From NCBI GenBank assembly GCA_001038565.1, contig LFJO01000005.1, forward strand, positions 1 to 45,702: 45,702 nt of DNA, read 5' to 3'. This document shows, one piece after another, positions 14,234-21,350 of the stretch. The position numbers were made by a program, and so were the translations under genes. The DNA is from Alkalihalobacillus pseudalcaliphilus. GTDB taxonomy: Bacteria; Bacillota; Bacilli; Bacillales; Bacillaceae_D. Below the pieces are notes generated by a model, which was not told the origin of the DNA, did no database searches, and worked only from the letters and a program-made list of their open reading frames with translations. The stretch's first letter is position 1; each line of letters opens with the position of its first letter.

Positions 14234-15583
14234 ATGAAAGTAACCGCGGAAATGATATTTTCGAAGATTCTCGACACCAACGATCCCGACGCCCTCAAAC
14301 GGTACGATATTCGCGAGTCCCACATGGCGACCGAAGCCGAACGCGAAGCCCTCCGCTATATCCGTGAATACGCGACAAAGAACGCGGGCAAGGCACCGTC
14401 ACACGCCGACTACCTTAACGCCACCGATGCGGAATATTTCGAGGGCGTGACGGACGATTTCGGCTGGCTTGCGGACTCATTAAAGGCGGACGCGGCGAAA
14501 CGGGAAGTTTACCGCATGATGTCCGACCCGAAATTAATCAACGAAATCACTCGCGAAAAAGACGGACGGGACATAGCCGAACAGTTGCGGGACCGCCTCG
14601 ATTCGATTATACTAGGAACAAGTGTTCGCAAGTCGATCGGTAGGACGCTCGAACAGCTAAAAGACGATTTCCGGGCGGAGTATGAGCGTCGGAAGGCGGG
14701 CGAGTCATTTAAGATATGGCGGACACCATTCGACAAACTGAACGCAGAAATAGGCGGGCTATACAGCGGCGACATTTACGGCTTTTTCGGCGAGTCGGGG
14801 CGCGGAAAATCCTATTCTATTATAGAGTTCGTTGAATGTTTACTGCGTCAAGGGGCGACCGTGTTCGTGAAATCCTTCGAGATGAACGCCTACCGATGGC
14901 TTTCGCGGCTGTTATCGTCCATGACATCGAAAGAGGACGCGCTCGAAAATAAAGCCGGCGAAACGATTGGCGTGCCCAGTCGCGAATTGCTAGCCGGTAA
15001 GCTCAACGAAAGATACGAGGAATGGTTCTTCGATACCTTGGCGCGCATAAACGACTATTATCCCGGCGAGCTTATTTTGCAGGCGAAAGGTGACGCGGAG
15101 CTGACACGCTCGCTCGACGAACTTGACCAAGAACTAGCGGAGCGACCCGACATTGACGTGTTAGTCGTCGACCCTATTTACGGCTTTAGCGACACCTACG
15201 GCAAGAACTCGAATAAAACGGCGGGCGGAGCTGCGGAACAGATGGCGCGAAGATTTGAAACGTTGGTCGGCGTGCATAATGTCGTCGGTATATACGCGGT
15301 GCAAGCCACCACGGACAAGAAGGCGACGGGTGACGACGAAGCGAGAGAACTTCGCTTGCCTGACCGCGACAAAGTGAAGACGTCTAAGGCGTTGCTTGAA
15401 GTGGCGACCGTGCTATTCGCGTTCGATTCGGTGGACGGAAGGGCGCGATTAGGTATCGAAAAAGGGCGCGACGGCGGCGAGGACTTTACGCTTGAATTGG
15501 TCGCGATGCTTGATTACGGTGTATTGCGGGAACTACCGACCGAGGCGGAGACGAACGAATACTTTCCGGGCTTCAACCCGTAA
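14234..15583 (+). CDS. Replicative DNA helicase, DnaB-like
   Basis: 449 residues. The N-terminal 130 residues are a helical DnaB-type domain. The RecA-like core has Walker A (GFFGESGRGKSYS, near residue 180), Walker B (IDVLVVDPIYGF, near 310) and a DnaB-type stretch (VVGIYAVQATTDKK..DREL) near the usual motif H3/H4. The S replacing T in Walker A (GKS) is normal. It unwinds the template fork and should work with the DnaC-like loader upstream and the primase downstream. Confidence 0.9.
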   Translation: MKVTAEMIFSKILDTNDPDALKRYDIRESHMATEAEREALRYIREYATKNAGKAPSHADYLNATDAEYFEGVTDDFGWLADSLKADAAKREVYRMMSDPKLINEITREKDGRDIAEQLRDRLDSIILGTSVRKSIGRTLEQLKDDFRAEYERRKAGESFKIWRTPFDKLNAEIGGLYSGDIYGFFGESGRGKSYSIIEFVECLLRQGATVFVKSFEMNAYRWLSRLLSSMTSKEDALENKAGETIGVPSRELLAGKLNERYEEWFFDTLARINDYYPGELILQAKGDAELTRSLDELDQELAERPDIDVLVVDPIYGFSDTYGKNSNKTAGGAAEQMARRFETLVGVHNVVGIYAVQATTDKKATGDDEARELRLPDRDKVKTSKALLEVATVLFAFDSVDGRARLGIEKGRDGGEDFTLELVAMLDYGVLRELPTEAETNEYFPGFNP

Positions 15584-15596
15584 GGAGGGACTACTA

Positions 15597-15827
15597 ATGA
15601 AAATGAAATATATTTACCTTAAAACAATTAACTGGTCAGAGAGATTTGAGAGTGTGAAAGGTAGTTATTATGATTATGTTGCAACTATTTATGCTTCCTC
15701 AAAAGAGAAAGAAAAAGAAATTATAGAGGAGCTAACTTTAAAAGGTTTTAGGGAGATTAAAACCAATAACGGAATATTAGTTTTTGAAAAACACAGACAC
15801 GTAGTAAGGTTATGGAGGTTTTATTAG
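15597..15827 (+). CDS. Small AT-rich hypothetical protein
   Basis: 76 residues from ATG 15597 with AAGGAGGG upstream. Basic and Tyr/Lys-rich (YIYLKTINWSERFES, GFREIKTNNGILVFEKH). AT-rich compared with the helicase and primase genes on either side, so probably inserted between them. Not recognised. Confidence 0.65.
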   Translation: MKMKYIYLKTINWSERFESVKGSYYDYVATIYASSKEKEKEIIEELTLKGFREIKTNNGILVFEKHRHVVRLWRFY

Positions 15828-15845
15828 CAGAAGGAGGGGCGCGCT

Positions 15846-16775
15846 ATGCTAGAAATTGACGTACGCACCGAACTCGAGCGCTATGACTGGCGGCGAGCAA
15901 CGTGGGGCGCGGACAAATTAATCGCCTGTTCACCTTTTCGTGAAGATTCAACGCCTTCCTTTTACGTATGGCTTGACGGCGAAAACGCGGGCTATTGGGG
16001 CGATTCGGGCACGGGCGAACGCGGAGGATTTACCGCCTTGCTCGCACGATTACGCGGCGAGTCCGAAGCCGAAACAGCCGAATATTTGCGCGTAGAATAC
16101 GGGTTAGACACCGCTGTAATCACCGACAAGCCTCCGAAATTAGCACGTTTGCAACGAGTGCTTGCCCCGCCGAAAAATACCGCAAGTCTAGCCGTTCCCG
16201 CCGTTGAGCCCAGCGCTTACTTAGCCGAGCGCGGAATACCTGCGGAAATACAGGCGTTATACGGCGCGGGGCAGGCGGGCGATACCGTAGTCTTGCCGTG
16301 GTTAGACGCGAGAGGACGTGTGCGGGCGCTAAAATACAGGCTCACCGACCGTAAGGCGTTTTGGTATGCGAAAGGCGGCGTGCCAGTCCGCGAATTAATA
16401 TACGGGCTAGACGTGGTTTATCGTCAGCGGGCGGCGGTGGCGGTCATTACCGAGGCGGAAATCGATGCGATGTCGGCAGCTATGGCGGTGGCGGGCGAAA
16501 GTTATATCGGAATAGCGACAGGCGGGTCGAAGTTTAGCCGCGAAAAGGCGGAACTATTAATGCGGAGTCCGCTCGAGCGGCTAATCGTGGCGTCGGATAA
16601 TGACGAAGCGGGTCGACTGTTGGCTGCGGACATTAAGCGGTGGCTTGGCGGGCATATGCGAGTGGATTGCGTCGAGTGGGGCGGTAGTTTGCGGAAAGAT
16701 ATTAACGAGGTGCTGGCGAAGGATGGCGCGTTTGCGCTAGGCGAAATGTTCGGAAATATAGGGCGAAAGAACTAA
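15846..16775 (+). CDS. TOPRIM-domain DNA primase-like protein
   Basis: 309 residues. The N-terminus (LIACSPFREDSTPSFYVW, then GGFTALLARLRG) matches the CHC2-like domain of DnaG/Twinkle-type primases, but only one of the usual zinc-binding Cys is left. The TOPRIM domain is complete: VAVITEAEIDAMSA (the E motif) and LIVASDNDEAGR (the DxD motif). It is shorter than DnaG and lacks a helicase-binding domain, like many phage primases. Lies directly after the helicase gene, so they probably act together. Confidence 0.85.
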   Translation: MLEIDVRTELERYDWRRATWGADKLIACSPFREDSTPSFYVWLDGENAGYWGDSGTGERGGFTALLARLRGESEAETAEYLRVEYGLDTAVITDKPPKLARLQRVLAPPKNTASLAVPAVEPSAYLAERGIPAEIQALYGAGQAGDTVVLPWLDARGRVRALKYRLTDRKAFWYAKGGVPVRELIYGLDVVYRQRAAVAVITEAEIDAMSAAMAVAGESYIGIATGGSKFSREKAELLMRSPLERLIVASDNDEAGRLLAADIKRWLGGHMRVDCVEWGGSLRKDINEVLAKDGAFALGEMFGNIGRKN

Positions 16776-16893
16776 TTTGGATAAATTAACCTCGGGCGCC
16801 ATACGTTGGGGGAGTAAGCGTTACAAACAATTCGACATAAACCGCGTAGGAAATATAAAAATAATTGTATTGCGTGGTCCGCGATAGTCGTTT

Positions 16894-16903
16894 TATACTA
16901 AAG
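16894..16903 (+). promoter_or_regulatory. TATACTAAAG motif in front of the control region
   Basis: Same 10-mer as at 8141-8150. The gap 16776-16958 holds no gene. The motif could be a regulator site serving both places, but with only short sites this may be chance. Confidence 0.3.
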
Positions 16904-16958
16904 TCAAGTCGTAGAAGTTGATCGAGGAGTCAACCGTCCGGCGGGCGGAAAATACCGC

Positions 16959-17177
16959 CTAGTCGCCTACATACTCCCATTCGTACAAGTCTTCGATACG
17001 ACAACCGAGTATTTCTGCAAACACTTTCGCGACAGGAAGAGTCATTTTGACCTCTCCGCTCCTCCATCGATTAATGGAGCTCTTATGCCAACCGGTTAAA
17101 ACTACGAGGTCAGCTTGCGTCAGTTTCTTCTTTTGCATTAATTCGGGTAGACGACACCGTTTTATTCGATATCGCAT
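16959..17177 (-). CDS. Cro/CI-type helix-turn-helix regulator
   Basis: 72 residues. Nearly the whole protein is an XRE-family helix-turn-helix: LPELMQKKKLTQADLVVLTG, HKSSINRWRSGEVKMTLPVAKVFAEILG, then IEDLYEWEY. It is transcribed away from the AimR-like gene; the two promoters share a 190-bp intergenic region. This is the usual layout of a lysogeny switch, with this protein as Cro or a minimal repressor. GAGGAGGG precedes the ATG on this strand. Confidence 0.88.
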   Translation of the reverse strand: MRYRIKRCRLPELMQKKKLTQADLVVLTGWHKSSINRWRSGEVKMTLPVAKVFAEILGCRIEDLYEWEYVGD

Positions 17178-17198
17178 AACGGCGCCCTCCTCGCGGTA

Positions 17199-17227
17199 AG
17201 TATACAGGGAAAGGAAGTGGCTTTCAA
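17199..17227 (-). promoter_or_regulatory. Promoter of the Cro/CI-type gene
   Basis: On the minus strand: -35 TTGAAA (17227-17222), 17-bp spacer, -10 TATACT (17204-17199). A direct repeat of AATTAG around 17226-17245 touches the -35 box and could be an operator. Confidence 0.75.
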
Positions 17228-17280
17228 TTAGTAAATATTAATTAGTTCAAAAGTACCGAAAAGAATTTTCTGAATTTTAG

Positions 17281-17309
17281 TAGACAAGTTATGTGGAAAG
17301 TGGTATATT
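17281..17309 (+). promoter_or_regulatory. Promoter of the AimR-like gene
   Basis: -35 TAGACA (17281-17286), 17-bp spacer, -10 TATATT (17304-17309); each hexamer matches consensus at five of six positions. It diverges from the promoter at 17199-17227. Confidence 0.7.
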
Positions 17310-17368
17310 TTTCTTAATGTTATTCCTGTTTCGTTAATGTTCGAAATAAGATAAAAGGAGAATATACT

Positions 17369-18463
17369 ATGAAAGCTAATGAAATCGTTAAGGAACTTAT
17401 GAAAGAAAACGGTCTTAATCAAACAAATGTGGCGGATTTAGCCGGAATTCAATCAAAGTCAGTAGTCTCAAAGTTTTTAACTGGAAGCGTAACCACTGAT
17501 TTATCTAATGTAATATTAATCGCAAGAAGCATTTCTCCGGATAGGTTTATAGAAATAACAAATCAATATATCCAAGAGATAAATAAACCTCAGCAAGTGC
17601 AAAATGCTTTAGAATATGCTTTTACCTTTAATCAAGTCGAGGTTTTAGACTTTTTATGTTCAAAATTTGAAGGTTCGAGAGATGTTGATGATTGGGTTGA
17701 TGTGTATTCGATTGCAAAAGATATGTTAAGTGCTGATTGCGACTTAGTAACATTAATAGATCGATTAAAAGAAGTATACGGGCAAATAAAGACACAAGAA
17801 TTAAAATGTTCCGCTAACTTATTTGAAGCTTACGCGTATTATAAGTTAAATGATGACGATAGAGTGGAGCATTTAGTTAGTTTTGCAGGAACAATTTTGT
17901 CTGAACTTAAAGAAGGTTATTTAAAGGAATCACTATTAGTTAGATACAACACATTAATAACTTTAACATCTTTATACGTTAAAGAAGATATAACTAAGGT
18001 TAAACAAGCGGTTAAGGGTATAACTCAAAGTAAATATGCCTCAGACTTGTCAGTAGCATCCGCGTATCATTCGCTTGCAGCAGCGGTTACTTTCGTTAAC
18101 CTTGATGAGGCAATTCTTTATTATAATAAAGCTGTTTCTTTATATGATTATTTGGGACGAGATTACTATGTTGATAGAATCCTCAAATCTGATATTCCTT
18201 TCGCGTATAACTTACATAAGAAAGAGTTTGACACAGACGGGATAGATATTGAAGAACTGGCTCATTATTATGTTCAACGCGGAGAAAATGAGGTGGCCCT
18301 TGATTTGTTAGAAGGGGTAAAGAGTTTATCAGTTTTTGGTGAGTTTTACAAAGCTAAAGCCGGTAAGGATTTACTAGGGTTATTTGAAGTACAAATTAAA
18401 TTCTCTAATTATGGGTTTTCGTTTTACACCAACTTAATTAAAGAGGCGATAAAGTCCCTTTAA
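17369..18463 (+). CDS. aimR: AimR-like arbitrium receptor (HTH plus TPR regulator)
   Basis: 364 residues, close to the 370-390 of known AimR proteins. Residues 1-55 are a helix-turn-helix (NQTNVADLAGIQSKSVVSKF). The remainder is a TPR-like superhelix with AimR-type features, e.g. QNALEYAFTFNQVEVLDFL early and ELAHYYVQRGENEVALDLLE late. In SPbeta-type phages, AimR activates a lysis-promoting RNA until the AimP hexapeptide binds it. Here no aimP follows: 18464-18600 has no ATG and then a different gene starts. The gene is AT-rich and faces the Cro-like gene. Alternative: a Rap/PlcR-like TPR regulator sensing another peptide. Confidence 0.75.
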   Translation: MKANEIVKELMKENGLNQTNVADLAGIQSKSVVSKFLTGSVTTDLSNVILIARSISPDRFIEITNQYIQEINKPQQVQNALEYAFTFNQVEVLDFLCSKFEGSRDVDDWVDVYSIAKDMLSADCDLVTLIDRLKEVYGQIKTQELKCSANLFEAYAYYKLNDDDRVEHLVSFAGTILSELKEGYLKESLLVRYNTLITLTSLYVKEDITKVKQAVKGITQSKYASDLSVASAYHSLAAAVTFVNLDEAILYYNKAVSLYDYLGRDYYVDRILKSDIPFAYNLHKKEFDTDGIDIEELAHYYVQRGENEVALDLLEGVKSLSVFGEFYKAKAGKDLLGLFEVQIKFSNYGFSFYTNLIKEAIKSL

Positions 18464-18535
18464 TTTTTACCTTTTGCTATTCTTATTTCGTAAAATTCAA
18501 AAACAGAAAAATAATAAAAAGTTTTTTCGGAATCT

Positions 18536-18580
18536 TGTCCCAAAAAGTGTAAAGGTCTTTCGCATATATAAGTATAGGGG
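18536..18580 (+). promoter_or_regulatory. Conserved promoter-like block, copy B
   Basis: TGTCCCAA (18536), TTTCGCAT (18558) and AAGTATAGGG (18570), with the same offsets (22 and 34 bp) as the block at 6728-6771. It directly precedes the sigma-like gene, which may therefore be co-regulated with the HNH gene. Confidence 0.6.
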
Positions 18581-18600
18581 AAAATAAGGAGGTTAGTAAA

Positions 18601-19203
18601 TTGAAAAGAAGTAATTTAACTGAATTAGTATTGTTAGCAAGAGAAGGTTCGCTTGTAGCATTAGACGAAATCTACAAACAGTTTATACCTTTAATTAATC
18701 ACGAAGGAAATAGGATATTTAGCAGAGTGAGAGATAGCACATCTTTTGAGTTTGAGTGTTATAAGAAAATTGAGTCATGGGTTAGGGATTTTGACGAAAA
18801 CGTTCATAATGACTTTAGGGCTTTGATAATTAGGTGTATCAGAAGAATTAAGTCGAAGCATCTCAAGAATGAATTAAAAGTAGTGCCTATCTCATTAGAT
18901 TCTTTGGCGGGAGTCGATGATGAGGGGAATCAGTTACACTATGAAAGATATTTAGTCGACGATAATATCAACTTGGCGGAAGATATTATTGATAGTTACG
19001 ACCTAACGGAAAAAGTCACCGTTTTGGCGAACGGTGACTCTCGGAAAATGTTAATTCTCAAAGCATGGATAAACGGGTATAACGATTCGGAAATCGCAAA
19101 GCTTTTGGCGAAGGTTTGCGGCGGAAACTCTGAATCACACCGTAAGTTTATCACACGATTCAAGAACAAAGAGTGCAGAACAGCTTTCGAAAAAACTGCG
19201 TAA
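18601..19203 (+). CDS. Sigma factor-like protein
   Basis: 200 residues from TTG with AAGGAGG 8 bp upstream. The N-terminus (LVLLAREGSLVALDEIYKQFIPLI) follows the region 2 pattern of sigma-70/ECF-like factors. Residues 60-100 include a basic helix (IIRCIRRIKSKHLKNEL). The C-terminus (NDSEIAKLLAKVCGGNSESHRKFITRFKNKE) has the form of a region 4 helix-turn-helix. Phages often encode such divergent factors to switch to a new promoter class. It follows the AimR-like gene on the same strand but has its own promoter block. Confidence 0.7.
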   Translation: MKRSNLTELVLLAREGSLVALDEIYKQFIPLINHEGNRIFSRVRDSTSFEFECYKKIESWVRDFDENVHNDFRALIIRCIRRIKSKHLKNELKVVPISLDSLAGVDDEGNQLHYERYLVDDNINLAEDIIDSYDLTEKVTVLANGDSRKMLILKAWINGYNDSEIAKLLAKVCGGNSESHRKFITRFKNKECRTAFEKTA

Positions 19204-19224
19204 GGTTATTAAGCCTTGTCTGCG

Positions 19225-19241
19225 TGAGCGTAAAATACGCC
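19225..19241 (+). terminator. Hairpin after the sigma-like gene
   Basis: GCGTA and TACGC flank a three-base loop (AAA) with further flanking pairs; the following sequence is AT-rich but not a pure T run. A weak terminator or processing site. Confidence 0.35.
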
Positions 19242-19288
19242 CAATTATATTATATCACAATTAATCTAAAATGCGATTACGCTTGTAT

Positions 19289-19307
19289 TACAAAAATTGT
19301 ATATAAT
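19289..19307 (+). promoter_or_regulatory. Candidate promoter with inverted repeat
   Basis: TATAAT at 19302-19307 is directly preceded by the inverted repeat TACAA-AAA-TTGTA (19289-19301). A possible operator-controlled start in the 196-bp gap before the next genes. Confidence 0.4.
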
Positions 19308-19338
19308 CTTATATTCATAAGTAATTATACGGTTTATT

Positions 19339-19368
19339 TATAATACATGCAATAGGGAACGTCTGTTC
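19339..19368 (+). promoter_or_regulatory. Promoter with LexA (SOS)-type operator
   Basis: TATAAT at 19339-19344, followed by GAACGTCTGTTC at 19357-19368. The latter fits GAAC-N4-GTTC, the core of the Bacillus LexA/DinR box. Sitting just after the expected transcription start, it could block the early operon until DNA damage. A clear -35 box is not seen. Confidence 0.6.
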
Positions 19369-19399
19369 TTCTTGGTCGCTAATAAAAGGAGCGATTATC

Positions 19400-19555
19400 A
19401 TGTCTTTCTATCATATAAGTATTCCCAATATAGACGATTTAAAACCACAAATTAACGAAAAGTTTGCGGATATTTTGTATAACGGCTCCGCTGAAATCGA
19501 CGAAGACCCAGCGGATTACTACGTCAAAGCACCGAAAGGGGTGCGGTTAGCATGA
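19400..19555 (+). CDS. Small acidic protein, first gene behind the LexA-type box
   Basis: 51 residues (begins MSFYHISIPNIDDLKP, ends KGVRLA), with AAAAGGAGCG upstream of the ATG and a 4-bp overlap with the next gene (ATGA). Acidic and not recognised. Being first behind the candidate SOS promoter, it may be an early switch or antirepressor-type protein, but nothing in its sequence proves that. Confidence 0.65.
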   Translation: MSFYHISIPNIDDLKPQINEKFADILYNGSAEIDEDPADYYVKAPKGVRLA

Positions 19556-20037
19556 CGAAATCTTATATTTTAACATCACACGCAAAAGAACGCATTCGTC
19601 AACGCTATGGAATCGAGTCGGTACAGGTCGCGACTAATTGGGCGAATGATTTAATAGCAAAAGCTCAGCGAAAATTTAAACGCGATGGTAAGACTCACTA
19701 CGTTGTGGGCGGTCGAGAATTTATCTGCGATGATAACGAAAGACGCGTAATAACGGTGAAGCCTAATGACGCGAATAACCAGTATGTAACGAAACTAAAC
19801 GGAATATTACGTAAGGAAATTATTAAGATACTCACTTTACAATCGCGCACATTAAACAAGGCGGAGATAGAAGTCGCACAGTTAACGCTTAATTTTCATA
19901 AAGCACGGAACCCAAAGACAAAAGCGTCGATTCAAGCAAAGCTAACTCACGCGATAGACGCGAAGAATAACGTAGAAGACGAAGTGACCGCATTAAAAAA
20001 GGCGGTAGAATATTACGGCTTGGAGGCGATTCAGTGA
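19552..20037 (+). CDS. Hypothetical protein with SHAKERIRQRYGI motif
   Basis: 161 residues. The first 75 have the shape of small toxin-like or DUF4258-like folds: SHAKERIRQRYGI at the start, then THYVVGGREFICDDNERRVITV. The C-terminal 85 residues are two long charged helices, probably a coiled coil. No catalytic assignment can be made. Coupled on both sides by overlapping stop/start codons. Confidence 0.7.
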   Translation: MTKSYILTSHAKERIRQRYGIESVQVATNWANDLIAKAQRKFKRDGKTHYVVGGREFICDDNERRVITVKPNDANNQYVTKLNGILRKEIIKILTLQSRTLNKAEIEVAQLTLNFHKARNPKTKASIQAKLTHAIDAKNNVEDEVTALKKAVEYYGLEAIQ

Positions 20038-20114
20038 CGGACGCATTAGTGCTGGCAATACTCGGCGTAATTTTAATCGTAGGCATGGCGTTTATTTACC
20101 GTGAAGTAGACTGA
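20034..20114 (+). CDS. 26-residue membrane microprotein
   Basis: Start GTG 20034 overlaps the previous stop (GTGA) and has GGAGG (20022-20026) 7 bp upstream, a spacing identical to that of full-size genes here. The product is a single membrane span (ALVLAILGVILIVGMAFIY) with a short charged tail. Far below usual gene-calling limits, but the coupling and ribosome site make it credible. Confidence 0.6.
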   Translation: MTDALVLAILGVILIVGMAFIYREVD

Positions 20115-20260
20115 GCCGGCTTTATGTCGGCTAGGCGGTTTAACTGCGGGTAATTATCGGTTGAGCCGTCTAGCGGGCGTAATGCTCGACGCAGAAGTAA
20201 GCCCACGAACGTTAACGCACTCGGCGCGCGACGGGTTGCGTAGGTTTTCTGCGTAAAAAA
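20114..20260 (+). ncRNA. Candidate structured leader RNA
   Basis: The 169-bp gap before the SSB-like gene has three nested helices: AGCCGGC/GTCGGCT (20114-20132), AGGCGGTTTAA/TTGAGCCGTCT (20133-20143 with 20161-20171), and a closing helix ACGCAGAA/TTCTGCGT (20189-20196 with 20247-20254). No T run follows, and the next ribosome site is 15-20 bp beyond. It looks like a structured 5' leader or small RNA rather than a simple terminator. I do not recognise the class. Confidence 0.5.
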
Positions 20261-20283
20261 TATATAAACGGAGGTATGCGTAC

Positions 20284-21024
20284 ATGGCGATTAAGAAAGG
20301 TGCGGGAGCTATCGGTCAATTAGAGGCGAGCAATGAGGGCGGAGCAACGGCAGATTTTACGAAATTTAAGTCGGGGACTTCGTTGAAGGTTCGCGTTAAA
20401 GGACTACACGACCTAGCACAGTATTATAATTACGGTATTTTTAAAGTCGTAAATAGCTTCACGCCAGAGGTTCCGGCTGAGCGTAATGACCGCGGATTTA
20501 TTACGGCTAATCCTACTCCGTGGGATAAGGCTGCTCAATACCACGCAGACAAAGCGAAGGAAGCGGCGGAAGTTGGCGACAAACAAGCGGAAGATGACGA
20601 GAAGGCGGCAGCTAGATTATACCGCGGCAGTGAAAAATACCTCGTCGGATTCTTCGATTTAGAAACCGGGCAGGACATCGTAGTTGACCTAACGCGTAAT
20701 CAAGCACAAGTGGTATTCGCGGCAATCAAGAAATACGCGAAAAAGTTAGATAAAATTGCGTTTGAACTGTCTAAAACCGGATCTTCAACTAGCACTATCG
20801 TAAGTCTATCGCCAATCATTGATATGGACGAGGATTTAACGGACAAAGAAAAAGAGAATTTCGCAAAGGGCGGCCAACCATTTAACGATTCTCTTTTCGA
20901 CAATTTACTTTATGAAGCAGACGAGTCGGAGCAATTAGAACTCCTTACGAAAGCTGGATTTGATATTAGCTTAATCGGATATGAAGGAGAAGTCAACTCT
21001 AATAAACCCGAACAAGTTTTCTAA
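20284..21024 (+). CDS. Probable phage single-stranded DNA-binding protein
   Basis: 246 residues. The opening basic and Gly-rich segment, the KFKSGTSLKVRVKGL strand and the YLVGFFDLETGQDIVVDLTRNQAQVVFAAIKKYA core resemble the gp32/T7-type OB-fold proteins seen in phages just upstream of DNA polymerase genes. A central acidic helix (about residues 90-118) and acidic patches near the C-terminus fit protein-protein contacts in a replisome. The call is moderate; it rests on composition, position and general pattern. Confidence 0.55.
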   Translation: MAIKKGAGAIGQLEASNEGGATADFTKFKSGTSLKVRVKGLHDLAQYYNYGIFKVVNSFTPEVPAERNDRGFITANPTPWDKAAQYHADKAKEAAEVGDKQAEDDEKAAARLYRGSEKYLVGFFDLETGQDIVVDLTRNQAQVVFAAIKKYAKKLDKIAFELSKTGSSTSTIVSLSPIIDMDEDLTDKEKENFAKGGQPFNDSLFDNLLYEADESEQLELLTKAGFDISLIGYEGEVNSNKPEQVF

Positions 21025-21087
21025 TTACATTAAACAATTAATAAGAGTAGTATATAAGTAGACTTATAACATAGGAGGAATATAAAC

Positions 21088-21252
21088 ATGAAAAAATTAT
21101 TACTAACATCTGCACTAACATTAGGACTAACACTATTAGCGGGGAACGTGCTCGCGGACGAACCGGTCGAGCCGACGCTAGACGATCCGATTTTACAGCC
21201 GTTTAGCGGAGGCCCTACTAGACCGCCGGTAACGGGACCAATCGAGCCGTAA
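21088..21252 (+). CDS. Small secreted peptide precursor
   Basis: 54 residues. Residues 1-24 are a textbook signal peptide (MKKLLLTSALTLGLTLLAG, then NVLA with an ALA-like cleavage site). The 30-residue mature part is Pro/Gly/Glu-rich and ends in PVTGPIEP. GGAGGAA precedes the ATG and a terminator follows at 21284, so it is a monocistronic unit. In size and build it is like AimP/Phr pheromone precursors, but it is 2.6 kb away from the AimR-like gene and the C-terminal hexapeptide does not look like known arbitrium peptides. Function not proven. Confidence 0.7.
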   Translation: MKKLLLTSALTLGLTLLAGNVLADEPVEPTLDDPILQPFSGGPTRPPVTGPIEP

Positions 21253-21283
21253 TTAACCGCAGCCACACGTACGCAATCTCTGA

Positions 21284-21318
21284 CGGGGCGCCGCCACACT
21301 CGCCGTGCCCCGCATCTT
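21284..21318 (+). terminator. Probable terminator after the secreted peptide gene
   Basis: CGGGGC (21284-21289) pairs with GCCCCG (21307-21312); the loop can pair further. CATCTTTT follows. Confidence 0.6.
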
Positions 21319-21350
21319 TTCGAATTTAACCACGCGAAGGAGGATGTAAC

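Noticed and set aside
18464-18600. aimP directly downstream of the AimR-like gene
   Set aside because: The segment has no ATG and no signal-peptide-like frame, and the next gene is a 200-residue cytoplasmic protein.
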